Assembly (NCBI GenBank): GCA_020633675.1
Contig: JACKDE010000002.1
Location: forward strand, 186,001 to 250,000
Source: Deferribacteres bacterium
Lineage (GTDB): Bacteria; Zhuqueibacterota; Zhuqueibacteria; Zhuqueibacterales; Geothermadaptataceae
Length of the DNA stretch: 64,000 nt
Direction: 5' to 3'
The notes beneath the pieces are model-generated. The model was not told the origin of the DNA and did not search any database. It saw nothing but the letters and a program-made list of their open reading frames with translations. This document shows positions 17,602-27,137 of the stretch, piece after piece; the first letter of the stretch is position 1, and every line of letters begins with the position of its first letter. Position numbers and translations under genes: made by a program.

Positions 17602-18582
17602 TTGAAAGTTTTATTTATTGGCGGGACTGGCATTATCAGCTCAGCGTGCAGTGCACTGGCTGTCGAGCGCGGCTTTGAGCTGTATCTGCTCAATCGCGGC
17701 CAAACAGCGCGACCGCTGCCGGCGGGCGCTCACATTTTGCAGGGCGACATTCGTGATCAGGCCTCGGCCAGCCGGGCTTTGGGAAAGCTTGAGTTTGATG
17801 TGGTGGTCAATTGGATTGCTTTTGCCCCGGAGCATATCGAAACGGATCTGGCATTATTCCAGGGCAGGACCCAGCAGTATATCTTCATCAGCTCAGCCTC
17901 GGCCTACCAAACGCCACCTGCCAGCCTCCCCGTCACCGAGTCGACCCCGCTGGATAATCCCTATTGGCACTATTCGCAGGCTAAAATTGCGTGCGAAACT
18001 CGGTTGATGCGCGCCTACCAGGAAGCGCGGTTTCCGGTCACCATTGTGCGTCCATCTCATACCTATGATCGCACCATGATTCCTCTCGAAGGCAGATACA
18101 CGGCCATAAACCGCATGCGGCAAGGCAAGCCCGTCATTGTCCACGGTGACGGCACCTCGCTGTGGGTGCTGACCCACCACCGCGATTTTGCCAAGGGCTT
18201 TGTGGGCTTGCTGGGCAACAGCCACGCCATTGGCCAGGCGTTCCACATCACTTCGGACGAATGGCTGACGTGGAACCAAATCTTTGAGATCATGGCGCAG
18301 GCTGCTGGCGCCACCGCGCGCATGGTGCATATCTCATCGGACATCATTGCGAAAGCGAACCCGGATTGGGGTGCCGGACTGTTGGGTGATAAGGCCCACA
18401 GTATGATTTTCGATAATTCCAAAATCAAACGGCTGGTGCCGGATTTTGCGGCAACCATCCCGTTCTCGCACGGCGCAAGAGAAATCATGGCCTGGTACGA
18501 TGCCGATCCCGCCCGGCAAGTGGTGAACGATGCGCTGGATCGGCAGATGGATGAGCTGATCGCGGCTTATGGAGCAGCTTAA
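17602..18582 (+). CDS. extended-SDR NAD-dependent epimerase/dehydratase
   Basis: A 326-residue cytoplasmic enzyme read from TTG at 17602, with GTGAGG about 9 bases upstream. The dinucleotide loop is IGGTGIIS (residues 6-13) and the active-site Tyr and Lys are in HYSQAKIACE, with a serine in FISSASAYQ. This resembles the CSP41 / nucleoside-diphosphate-sugar epimerase branch. The late segment QAFHITSDEWLTWNQIF is a conserved landmark of that branch. The natural substrate is unknown, but a sugar nucleotide is likely. Its end lies 127 bp before the glycosidase-like gene, and both are probably in one transcription unit. Confidence 0.85.
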   Translation: MKVLFIGGTGIISSACSALAVERGFELYLLNRGQTARPLPAGAHILQGDIRDQASASRALGKLEFDVVVNWIAFAPEHIETDLALFQGRTQQYIFISSASAYQTPPASLPVTESTPLDNPYWHYSQAKIACETRLMRAYQEARFPVTIVRPSHTYDRTMIPLEGRYTAINRMRQGKPVIVHGDGTSLWVLTHHRDFAKGFVGLLGNSHAIGQAFHITSDEWLTWNQIFEIMAQAAGATARMVHISSDIIAKANPDWGAGLLGDKAHSMIFDNSKIKRLVPDFAATIPFSHGAREIMAWYDADPARQVVNDALDRQMDELIAAYGAA

Positions 18583-18709
18583 ACAAGAAAGAGCCATTCC
18601 TCGCGACTCTGCGTTTTTGCGTGAACTCTTTTTGGGCTCCAGCTTGTTCCGTTTGAGCTCAAATTTCAAAACAAATTTGTTTAAAATTTTCAAAAAAAAG
18701 GATCATCAC

Positions 18710-19843
18710 ATGAAGCTGCTCACTTTTTTACTTTTGGCTTCCGTCAGCCTGTTATCCTGCAGCATGAAACAGGAAAAGGCTCCTGCTGGCAGATGGTCGA
18801 AAGAAAAAGCCTGGGAATGGTATAACAAATACGATTGGCTCGTAGGAACGAATTTTAATCCCAGCACGGCCATCAATCAATTGGAATTTTGGCAAGCGGA
18901 GACATTTGATCCCGAAACCATCGACCGCGAATTGAAATGGTCGGCTGATTTGGGCATGACTTTGCACCGGGTGTATTTGCACAATTTGTTGTGGCAGCAG
19001 GATTCGGCCGGTTTTTTAGACCGGCTGGACAAATATCTGGCGATTTCCGACAAGCACGGCATCAAAACCATGTTCGTGATTTTTGATGATGTCTGGCATC
19101 CTGTACCCAAATTGGGAAAACAGCCCGAGCCTATCCCGCGCGTGCATAACTCCGGTTGGGTTCAAGCGCCCGGTGCCGAGATTTTAGGCGATTCCACACG
19201 CCACGACGAAATGCAAGGCTATGTCAAGGGAGTGATCGGGCGATTTGCCAACGACGAACGGGTGATTTGCTGGGATTTGTATAACGAACCGGACAATGTG
19301 GCTGGGCAAAAGGGCAGAGCGGAGCTGGAAGTCAAAAACAAGAAAATGTACTCGTTGGCGCTGCTCAAAAAGGTTTTCAAGTGGGCGCGGGAGGTGAATC
19401 CATCACAGCCTTTAACGGTCGGGCTATGGAAAGGCAAGCCGGAGCACTGGGGCATGCCTGACAGCCTTTCCGCAATCGACCGATACGTCGTCAAGCATTC
19501 AGATGTCATTTCCTTCCATGCCTACGATGTCGATATGGAGATCGTGAAGCTGAAAATTGCCGGGCTGAAAAAATATGACCGGCCATTGTTGTGCACCGAA
19601 TACCTCAGACGACCTGAGAATAACTTCATGAACATGCTGCCGATTTTTAAAAAGGACAAAATCGCTGCGATCAATTGGGGCTTTGTTTCCGGCAAAACCA
19701 ATACCATCTATCCGTGGAGAAGCTGGAACGAGAAGTTCGAGACTGAGCCGGAGCATTGGCACCACGATATTTTGAGAAAAGATGGTACACCTTTTTCAAA
19801 AGATGAAGTTGAATTTATTGAAAAGATCATCAAAGAGAAATGA
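18710..19843 (+). CDS. glycoside-hydrolase-like (clan A, GH5-type) lipoprotein
   Basis: Start chosen at the ATG at 18710 because AAGGA lies 10 bases upstream and the product begins with a lipoprotein signal (LLASVSLLSC, lipidated Cys17). The frame extends upstream into the epimerase gene, but that part is not protein-like. The 377-residue product is a TIM-barrel hydrolase: WDLYNEPDN places Glu193 as likely acid/base at the end of strand 4, and LLCTEYLRR places Glu297 as likely nucleophile at strand 7, as in clan GH-A cellulases and mannanases. The loop INWGFVSGKTNTIYPW matches the strand-8 aromatic platform of the clan. Substrate unknown; a surface-bound polysaccharidase is likely. Confidence 0.8.
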   Translation: MKLLTFLLLASVSLLSCSMKQEKAPAGRWSKEKAWEWYNKYDWLVGTNFNPSTAINQLEFWQAETFDPETIDRELKWSADLGMTLHRVYLHNLLWQQDSAGFLDRLDKYLAISDKHGIKTMFVIFDDVWHPVPKLGKQPEPIPRVHNSGWVQAPGAEILGDSTRHDEMQGYVKGVIGRFANDERVICWDLYNEPDNVAGQKGRAELEVKNKKMYSLALLKKVFKWAREVNPSQPLTVGLWKGKPEHWGMPDSLSAIDRYVVKHSDVISFHAYDVDMEIVKLKIAGLKKYDRPLLCTEYLRRPENNFMNMLPIFKKDKIAAINWGFVSGKTNTIYPWRSWNEKFETEPEHWHHDILRKDGTPFSKDEVEFIEKIIKEK

Positions 19844-19978
19844 GCTGAAAAACTGATGGATCACTGAGAGCGCTACGACGCTCTCGTTTTGCGCGATTGA
19901 TTTTGGTTGTTGAGCAAACTGCTGCGAATGCTGCTCCCGGCTTGGTGGCACTTGCGCAGCAGAATCCTGGGTGTTTCG

Positions 19979-20374
19979 ATGAAACATGATGAAAAAATAC
20001 TCCAGGTTTCCAACCTGAAGGTGACGCTTCAGGTTCAGGCCCTCCTCACAAATATTTCCTTCGGGGTGCGCCGTGGAAAAGTCGTGGCTATCCTCGGTTC
20101 AAATGGCGCCGGCAAAACCATGTTGCTGCGCGCCCTTCTCTGCATGCTGCCGTATCAGGGCTCGATCCTATACGAAAAAGAGCTACGCCGTGGCTACCTC
20201 CCACAACAACTCCTTTTCAACCGTAACATTCCTTTCTGCCTAATGGTCAAGTTTCGACTCGCTCAACATGACAATTCAAACTTAGCGAAGCGCCGCTGCA
20301 GCGATACCTGGCTCCGGTTTGCAAAAGCGAGCTGTCATCATTTATCGGATACAGATTGGAGGATGAGACAATGA
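19979..20374 (+). pseudogene. truncated metal-type ABC transporter ATPase
   Basis: The 131 codons from the ATG at 19979 begin like a ZnuC/MntB-type ATPase: LQVSNLKVTL, Walker A GSNGAGKT, and a Q-loop-like GYLPQQ. After about 88 residues (near FNRNIPF) the similarity stops, and no LSGGQ signature, Walker B or H-loop follows in any frame I read, so a functional ATPase cannot be made. The remaining 45 codons are unlike the family. The frame ends in a 4-base ATGA overlap with the start of the propeller gene. No permease or binding-protein gene is near. The fragment is best read as a decayed gene whose rear was replaced. Confidence 0.7.
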
Positions 20375-22515
20375 AAAGTAAAATTTTCGCCATTCTCGTC
20401 ATCATTTTGGTGTCTTTTTCTTCTAAAGCATTGACTCAGCATGCCGGCTGGAGCAATTATACCTACGCCGGCTACATCAACGATTTGGTTGCCGATGCGG
20501 GCTCCGTTTGGATCTGCACCAATGGCGGAGTGGTGCAGATGGATACGACCAGCGGAGAATTGATCTTTTTCAATGTGGCCAATTCGGGTTTGCCATCCAT
20601 CTATGTGCAGGACATGGCAATCGATGCCAGCGGCAAAAAATGGTTCGCCACCACTGCCGGCGTCGCTATGTATAACGGAGCAAACTGGCAGGTGCACAAC
20701 CGAGCCAACTCCGGTTTGCCAGATGATGCGGTTTATGCCATCGCGATTGACAATCATCAAAATGTCTGGATGGGTACGCATGATGTGACAGGTGGCGGCA
20801 GACTTGTGAAGTTCGATGGCGCAAATTGGTCGGTCTATAATGATGTAAATTCCGACATGCCAAATGCATCTGTTTATGCAATTTTTATCGACAACAGGGA
20901 CATCAAATGGATTGGCACAAATGCTGGTTTGGTCAAGTTTGATGACGTGTCTTTTACGATATTTAACCAGGAAAACTCACCCCTGTCAGGCTCTGTCTTC
21001 GCAATTGATCTTGCCGGAAACAATGATGTCTGGTGTGCCACCGGCGCTGGGCTTGCTGTTTTTGATGGCGCAAACTGGACGATATACCAAACTTCCAATT
21101 CCGATCTACCTTCTGATAATGTGCAGGATGTTTTTGTTGACAAAAACGGCGATGCGTGGATGGCAACAGACTCTGGCCTGGCACGATTTGACGGAACGAC
21201 ATGGACGGTCTACAATACTTCGAATACTCCGCTTGCATTGAAAGACTTGCACGCTGTTATGGTTGATGAAAAGGGAATGGTTTGGATCGGTACGGAAAAT
21301 GGCTACGTCATCAAGCACAATGGCCTGACCTGGTTGAGCTATGCTGTGTCCAATTCCGGCTTGAGATCAAATATTGTTTATGATATTGCAATCGACAAGC
21401 ACAACACCGGGTGGGTTGCTTCCCACGAAGGATTGGCCAGATTTGATGGTACAACCTGGGAGCTTTTTCAAACATACAACTCGGAATTGCCTTACAATGC
21501 AGTCAATTCGGTGGCCGTTGATGCAAACCAACATGTTTGGGCGGGTGTGCCCGGCGGAGGCGTTGTCGAATATGATGGGGCGCGTTGGCAGGTTTACAAC
21601 AACACCTTGCCATCCAACCAGGTGCGCTCGTTGACAATAGACGACAGTGGTCATGTTTGGGTCGGGACGTTGTTTGGCCTGGCCAGGTATGATGGCGCCA
21701 CCTGGGATGTTTGGACCACAAACAACTCGGATATCCCGCATAATTGGATATATACCATTGCCATCGATGACAGCAATCATCGGTGGATTGGCACCTACGG
21801 CGGACTTGGCAAGCTTGACGGAAATGACTGGACGGTGTTCACGACACTGAATTCTGCCATCCCCTCGAATACCATTTTTGACATCGCATTTGACGGAAAC
21901 GGCAACATGTGGATCGGGACAGCCTATGGCGGATTGGCAAAATTTGATGGCAACAGTTGGCTAGTGTATGATACCTCGAACTCCGCAATCCCGTCAAATG
22001 ATGTCTGGGCCATTGTCATTGACGACAACGAGAATATTTGGATCGGGACGCCGGGCGGCGGTATGGCCAAACTAAGCGGAAATACGTGGGAGCTGTTCGA
22101 TTCCGGCAATTCCGGGCTGCCGCACAACGATATCCGCAATTTGACCAAGGACCATGAGAATAGAATTTGGATTTCGACCTATAACGGCGGTGTTGCCATG
22201 TATGACGCCGGCGCGACCACGGCTGCTGGGCCGCATGCAAGCCAGCTCAACAAAGGCTTTGTGTTGCGCCAAAACTATCCCAATCCCTTCAATCCTTCGA
22301 CCCGGATAAAGTATCAACTCCCGCAAGCAGGTCATATTGCCTTAAAAATCTATAATATTTTGGGACAGGAGATGGCTAACCTGGTTGATCAATTTCAATT
22401 GGCGGGTGAGTACGAAGTGGCGTGGAATGCGTTTAACTTCCCTAACGGCATTTATTTTTATCGATTGTCCAGTGGAGAATTTGTCGAAACCAAAAAGCTT
22501 TTGCTCGTGAAGTGA
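20371..22515 (+). CDS. secreted 14-blade-unit propeller protein with C-terminal sorting domain
   Basis: Read from the ATG at 20371, with GGAGG at 20357-20361; a TTG at 20356 is in frame but would remove that site. The 714-residue product starts with a signal peptide (IFAILVIILVSFSSKA). It then has 14 repeats of about 43 residues, each with a [VI]W[IV]GT core, a GLAKFDG-type turn and an NSxLPSN step. This is the motif of 'two-component regulator propeller' domains that form the ectodomains of hybrid sensors, but no membrane segment or kinase follows. Fourteen units fit two seven-bladed propellers. The final part, NYPNPFNPSTRIKYQLPQAG to KLLLVK, is a sorting module. It probably binds a ligand or glycan at the cell surface. 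Confidence 0.85.
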   Translation: MKSKIFAILVIILVSFSSKALTQHAGWSNYTYAGYINDLVADAGSVWICTNGGVVQMDTTSGELIFFNVANSGLPSIYVQDMAIDASGKKWFATTAGVAMYNGANWQVHNRANSGLPDDAVYAIAIDNHQNVWMGTHDVTGGGRLVKFDGANWSVYNDVNSDMPNASVYAIFIDNRDIKWIGTNAGLVKFDDVSFTIFNQENSPLSGSVFAIDLAGNNDVWCATGAGLAVFDGANWTIYQTSNSDLPSDNVQDVFVDKNGDAWMATDSGLARFDGTTWTVYNTSNTPLALKDLHAVMVDEKGMVWIGTENGYVIKHNGLTWLSYAVSNSGLRSNIVYDIAIDKHNTGWVASHEGLARFDGTTWELFQTYNSELPYNAVNSVAVDANQHVWAGVPGGGVVEYDGARWQVYNNTLPSNQVRSLTIDDSGHVWVGTLFGLARYDGATWDVWTTNNSDIPHNWIYTIAIDDSNHRWIGTYGGLGKLDGNDWTVFTTLNSAIPSNTIFDIAFDGNGNMWIGTAYGGLAKFDGNSWLVYDTSNSAIPSNDVWAIVIDDNENIWIGTPGGGMAKLSGNTWELFDSGNSGLPHNDIRNLTKDHENRIWISTYNGGVAMYDAGATTAAGPHASQLNKGFVLRQNYPNPFNPSTRIKYQLPQAGHIALKIYNILGQEMANLVDQFQLAGEYEVAWNAFNFPNGIYFYRLSSGEFVETKKLLLVK

Positions 22516-23468
22516 GCTCGATACAGCATATACTTTTTAAGCTTTTGATTGTCGAAATCAATCTGCGCTTTTTGGCTGCAGAGCCGCCCGGCCGGTTTTT
22601 GAAGAAAATACTCTGTTTGATCGACTGGGAGATTCAGTGGAGCGGTGTGACGATAGATTATGCCACGTGGCGCGGGTTGGATGTTTTTGATTTATTTAAT
22701 AAGAGGGACTGAATTGTGATGGATATGGGATGAATAGCATTTTTTTCTTTGTGAGTCAATGCACAAACTAAATTCGAAGATAAATTACTTGACATTCCAG
22801 TTTGTTTTTATTAATTCACAATCCCTTCCCAATTAATCAAATATCAACAAAAAGTACCGATCTGATCGATAAAATCTACTAGAGCTTGTGCATTGTGCGC
22901 CGTTTGAATAAGAGCATGCGAATAGTGCTGGCGTTCTAGATTAGGCGCGATGGTATTGAGCAAATTCTTTACCGTCGCCCAGACAACTTTAGTTTTTTCA
23001 ACGGAACTCCAAGTAATTCAGGATCACTCATATGGCGCAAATTCCTGACTCAATTTGAGTTACTCTTTTCAGATTACTTCATTCTCCAAACGACCGTGAT
23101 ATCCTCTTTCGGGGAATGGCTTTGCAGGTATTGACAGCATTTCCTTGCGCTTGCTAATGACCATCATCGTATACTGCCATCTGAGAAATGTTACCCTGGG
23201 TTTTGAAGTTTGACATGCCTGTATTAGCCAGATTATGCGACCTTCCTGAGCGTTCCGTTCTTAAATACCATGATTTTCTGTAAACTCTGATCGTGGCTTC
23301 GGTGTTTCCCTGGTGTACACCGATGTGGCCGAATATTGTCCCAAAAATGGAATCTCTGGGGGATTAAATTCTGTTTCACTGAGTCCGGTTTGTCAGGCTG
23401 GTTAGAAATTGCGCGAAGAGAAACAACCAAACTGACGGCTGATTACAATCAACTTTTGGAGGTGCCAC
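22516..23468. other. 0.95-kb region without a recognisable gene
   Basis: All six frames are short. A frame at 22512-22712 (GTG start overlapping the previous stop) and a minus frame at 23233-23430 have no recognised domain or ribosome binding site. Base composition is more AT-rich in the middle (22780-22870), with a TTGACA hexamer at about 22790. A decayed gene or the remains of a mobile element is possible but could not be shown. The last bases hold the ribosome binding site GGAGGT of the multicopper oxidase gene. Confidence 0.4.
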
Positions 23469-25901
23469 ATGAAAAGAAGAGATTTTATTAAGACTACCGG
23501 AATGACAGCGGCTGGCATGGCGTTGATGTCTGGTGGATTTGTTCGATCAAAACTCAAGGCCAGGCCGTTAGCAGATTTTGTCTTAAGCGATCCAGTTTCG
23601 CAGCCCAAGTTTGTTAACCCTGTTCCGGATGCTTTAGCGCCAGACTTCATTTACAGTCCTGATGCACAGGGCATTTATAATATCAAGATTGGACCCGTAA
23701 CGCATTTTACTGGCTTGGTGGATCCAGGCACCCAGGCGCCATTGCCCACACCAATTTGGGGCTACGGCGATCAGGATGATAATATACTAACCTGGCCCGG
23801 TCGGACATTCCAGATTCAAAGCGGTCTGGCAGGAGGAACGCCTGAAACAGAGGTCTCCTGGATCAATGCGCTGGATGAAGTTACACAGCACCTGCTGCCG
23901 GTTGATCCCAATTTGCATTGGTGCTATGCCCTCCACGGATACACACAGCACACAATTGCCAATACTGGCATACCAATTATCACGCATTTGCACGGCGGTC
24001 ACACAGATTTTCAGTTTGATGGCAATCCTGAGTTTTTCTACACGCCAAACAATCAGGTTGTGGGGCCTCAATGGGCTAATGTGCCGGGCGGATTCACCAC
24101 CAGATTCCGCTATGATAACAACGTGGCCGCCGGGAGTTTGTGGTATCATGACCACGCCTTGGGTATCACGCGCCTGAATGTGTACGCTGGATTGGCGGGA
24201 TTCTACTTTATTCGTGACCAATTTGATACAGGGAAGCCGGATAATCCTCTGGGCTTGCCGGCGTGGCCGTACGAGAAGGCCTATGCCATTCAGGACCGCA
24301 TGTTCCTGGCCACTGGAGAATTGTTCTTTCCTGCCTTCCCGGGTGACCCCTTCTATCATGATTTTATTGTTGAAGAAGGTGCTGCGCTGCCAGCAAACCT
24401 GTTCCCAAACGGCGGCCCGACTGCTTTGGCGGAATTTTTCGGCGATCACATGGTGGTTAACGGTAAAATCTGGCCCAAGGAAGACGTCGAGCCTCGCAAT
24501 TACAGGATGCGCTTGTTAAATGGCACAGACAGTCGCTTTTTGGCGATTCAATTCTTCGAAGTTCCGCCAGGAGAGACCAACTTCAGAAACGCGATTTCAG
24601 GGCCGTTGGACTTCATGGTTATCGGTAGTGATCAGGGACTGGCTTCCAGCCCTTCAACAGTTCAAACACTATTAATCGAACCGGGTTCGCGCTACGATGT
24701 TATTTTCGATTTTAAGACGGTCACATCTGGCAATCGGGTGATCATGAAGAATATCGCTGGTGATGAACCCTTTGGTGGCCAAATTACCGGTGAACATGAA
24801 TTCGCTGAAACTGACAAAATCATGGCTTTTGATGTTGTCGTGCCTGTCAGTGACGTGGCGGACACGAGCCCCACAGGAATTAATTTTGGACCGAACGTCA
24901 CGGAGACGCCGACTCGCCTTCGCAAGGTCGCACTTTTTGAAGGCAAAGACGAATTCGGGCGATTGCAGCCACTGTTGGGAGTTGCAGAACCGGCTACAGA
25001 TTATACGGGCGCTCCAATCAACTGGCCAGACGATCCCAAATACTCCAGCGTTGGTCTTGTTGGTCAGATGGAAGGAGCCATTGCCTGGCACAGCCCAATT
25101 ACTGAAAATCCGGCGCTGGATTCTACTGAAGAGTGGGAAGTCTGGAATGCAACTGGTGATGCACACCCGGTCCACTTGCACCAGGTGAAATTCGAAGTTC
25201 TCGGTCGCAAGGAGATCATTTGGGATAGTGCTACAAATGAAGAAGACAGGGTTCTGGATCCCGCAGGCTTAACAGCTCCTGCACCGAATGGCGACGGTAC
25301 TTACCTTGAGACGCAGCCGACAGTGCAGCACAATTCAGTGGCCGGCGATGCATCAACTTATGGAATGGGATTTCGAATGGCTAACCTTACCACCGGCAGT
25401 GATGTCAATTTAACTACTTCAGATGGCTATGTCGAAAATACGCCGAAGGATATGGTTATCGCCTTGCCAGGCCAGGTTGCACGCATCAAGGCTACTTTTG
25501 ACAAACCCGGGCGTTATGTGTGGCACTGCCATATTCTCTCCCATGAAGATCACGAGATGATGCGCGTGCTTCATGTTGGAGAGCAAACAGTTTCCAGTGT
25601 CGCGGACGGGGAAATTGCACCTGACAGGTTTGTGCTAGAACAAAACTATCCCAATCCCTTTAATCCATCCACCAATATTCGTTTCCAACTTGCCAATAAC
25701 CAGCATGTTGAAATAAAAGTCTACAACATTGTTGGCAAGGAAGTACGGACTTTAACAAATCAACAGTATGCAGCAGGACAACACACTTTGGTTTGGGATG
25801 GCACCAACAATGCCGGTCATTCGGTCGTCAGCGGTGTATACATCTATAAGATGACAGCTGGTAAATTTTCCCAGACGCGGAAAATGAATCTGGTTCGATA
25901 A
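23469..25901 (+). CDS. Tat-signal multicopper oxidase with C-terminal sorting domain
   Basis: An 810-residue protein. The N-terminus has a twin-arginine signal (MKRRDFIKTTGMTAAGMALM), so it should be folded with copper before export. All four copper motifs are present: HLHGG (H173, H175), WYHDH (H227, H229), HPVHLHQ (H566, H569, H571) and HCHILSHEDHEMM (H686, C687, H688, H692, with a Met as possible axial ligand). This identifies a CotA/bilirubin-oxidase-like or laccase-type enzyme that oxidises phenols or metals with O2. A typical family member has about 500 residues; the excess is mostly inserts between domains 1 and 3 plus the tail. The last 85 residues, from about 724 (NYPNPFNPSTNIRF), form a T9SS-type sorting module. 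Ribosome binding site GGAGGT. Confidence 0.93.
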   Translation: MKRRDFIKTTGMTAAGMALMSGGFVRSKLKARPLADFVLSDPVSQPKFVNPVPDALAPDFIYSPDAQGIYNIKIGPVTHFTGLVDPGTQAPLPTPIWGYGDQDDNILTWPGRTFQIQSGLAGGTPETEVSWINALDEVTQHLLPVDPNLHWCYALHGYTQHTIANTGIPIITHLHGGHTDFQFDGNPEFFYTPNNQVVGPQWANVPGGFTTRFRYDNNVAAGSLWYHDHALGITRLNVYAGLAGFYFIRDQFDTGKPDNPLGLPAWPYEKAYAIQDRMFLATGELFFPAFPGDPFYHDFIVEEGAALPANLFPNGGPTALAEFFGDHMVVNGKIWPKEDVEPRNYRMRLLNGTDSRFLAIQFFEVPPGETNFRNAISGPLDFMVIGSDQGLASSPSTVQTLLIEPGSRYDVIFDFKTVTSGNRVIMKNIAGDEPFGGQITGEHEFAETDKIMAFDVVVPVSDVADTSPTGINFGPNVTETPTRLRKVALFEGKDEFGRLQPLLGVAEPATDYTGAPINWPDDPKYSSVGLVGQMEGAIAWHSPITENPALDSTEEWEVWNATGDAHPVHLHQVKFEVLGRKEIIWDSATNEEDRVLDPAGLTAPAPNGDGTYLETQPTVQHNSVAGDASTYGMGFRMANLTTGSDVNLTTSDGYVENTPKDMVIALPGQVARIKATFDKPGRYVWHCHILSHEDHEMMRVLHVGEQTVSSVADGEIAPDRFVLEQNYPNPFNPSTNIRFQLANNQHVEIKVYNIVGKEVRTLTNQQYAAGQHTLVWDGTNNAGHSVVSGVYIYKMTAGKFSQTRKMNLVR

Positions 25902-26200
25902 GCTAAAGCGAGAATATGCTTTGCGTGTTTTGCTTCGTCGAAATGCGCCTGGCTTTTGATTGGAGAGAGACGCAAACCTGTGGCACATTCAGGGATGATG
26001 GCCACAGGTTACGTCCATGGACGGCTATTTTATAGCATACAGCTTCAAAAACTTGCGACTATGCTTTTGAACGCCAAAAGTGTATTTTGCCCTGCTCTGC
26101 ATTACGAAACATTAGATTGCAATACTCCAGAATAATCCTGCCACTAAACACCACAGTAACCAATCCGATCAGAACTTTTGGTTGTACGCGCAAGGCCTGT
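25902..26200. other. convergent intergenic region with a 9-bp hairpin
   Basis: Between the multicopper oxidase and the oppositely oriented TolB-like gene. AACCTGTGG (25975-25983) and CCACAGGTT (26002-26010) form a perfect 9-bp stem with an 18-base loop, possibly serving termination in either direction, though no T-run follows. At 26131-26144 a 14-base stretch is identical to the start of the inner repeat of the MITE (6001-6014). Confidence 0.4.
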
Positions 26201-27094
26201 TTACCGATCCGATACCACAGCCAAATATTGGCCATCCGGGCTGACAGCGATGCGCGTGATGTCGTGTAAGCTATCTGCGCTGAAATCGGCGAGCAATTGC
26301 CATTCGTTTGGAGATTCAGCCTGCCAGCGATAAAGCTTGCTGCCGCTGCCCATCAACATGCTGCCGTCCGGGAGCCAGGCATAGTCTTCGCTGCCGGGCA
26401 AGGTTTGGGTCAATCGCGTAATTTGCTGGCTATCGAGGCCGAGCCGGTTGATCCACCAAATTTTGTCGTTTGGTTTGGTGGTAAAACTGATGGCATGCTG
26501 GCCTGGAATTTTATGCATCGAGCGGCCAACGCCTTCCGCAAGAATTTTTCCATCCCCGGTTTGCGTGTTCACTAATTGAAAAGTCGGTGGATTCCCCAAC
26601 ACAAACAAACCCAATGTGTATTCATCGCCCCAGGCATGGTAGCCGACCGGATTGATTTTTTCCAAAATAAGCTGCGGTTCGCCACCTTTGATGGGAAACG
26701 CCCACAAGCGCTGTACAAGCATCGTATCCAATTCAACCCGCACCACGCTATAAGATCTGCTATCGGGCATAGGCGTCGGTGAATATTCGCTTTCCGGCGT
26801 TTGCGTCATGGCTTGTGTGCTTTTATCTACAAGCGAATACACATAAATGTCTGCCTGACCTTCGCGGATGGAGGTGTACAGGACACGCTGGCCATCCGGC
26901 CAGAATGAAGGCTGGTTGTCGTAGCCGTCGCGGTTGGTGATGTTGTGCGGCGCGCCCAGTTCAATGCGTTCGCCCAGATTTTTGATTTCCAGCAAATGGA
27001 TATCGGTTGCCGGCGGCGATTGGGCGAAAAGAGAGGCCGTGCACGGGAGGCATATCGAGAAAACCAAGGCCAGAGTTGGTTTGAGCTTGAACAT
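26201..27094 (-). CDS. secreted TolB/WD40-like propeller protein
   Basis: Started at the ATG at 27094, chosen because CGGAG lies 6 bases before it and it opens with a signal peptide (KLKPTLALVFSICLPCTASLFAQ). The 297-residue product consists of TolB-type PD40 blades, for example NQPSFWPDGQRVLYTS and EYSPTPMPDSRSYSVV, with a last blade ending in VSPDGQYLAVVSDR. These blades also make up the N-terminal propeller of S9 peptidases, and an S9 peptidase gene lies just upstream on the same strand. The TolB-like protein lacks a peptidase part; it could be a binding protein. Substrate unknown. The repeat at 27138-27256 lies in its upstream region. Confidence 0.8.
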   Translation of the reverse strand: MFKLKPTLALVFSICLPCTASLFAQSPPATDIHLLEIKNLGERIELGAPHNITNRDGYDNQPSFWPDGQRVLYTSIREGQADIYVYSLVDKSTQAMTQTPESEYSPTPMPDSRSYSVVRVELDTMLVQRLWAFPIKGGEPQLILEKINPVGYHAWGDEYTLGLFVLGNPPTFQLVNTQTGDGKILAEGVGRSMHKIPGQHAISFTTKPNDKIWWINRLGLDSQQITRLTQTLPGSEDYAWLPDGSMLMGSGSKLYRWQAESPNEWQLLADFSADSLHDITRIAVSPDGQYLAVVSDR

Positions 27095-27137
27095 GAGTTT
27101 CTCCGGAAAAAGGGATATTGTAGGAATGAAATGGCCA

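Noticed and set aside
22512..22712. 66-codon frame beginning with GTG at the propeller stop
   Set aside because: Overlaps the stop codon of the preceding gene, carries no recognised domain, and its continuation is AT-rich noncoding sequence.
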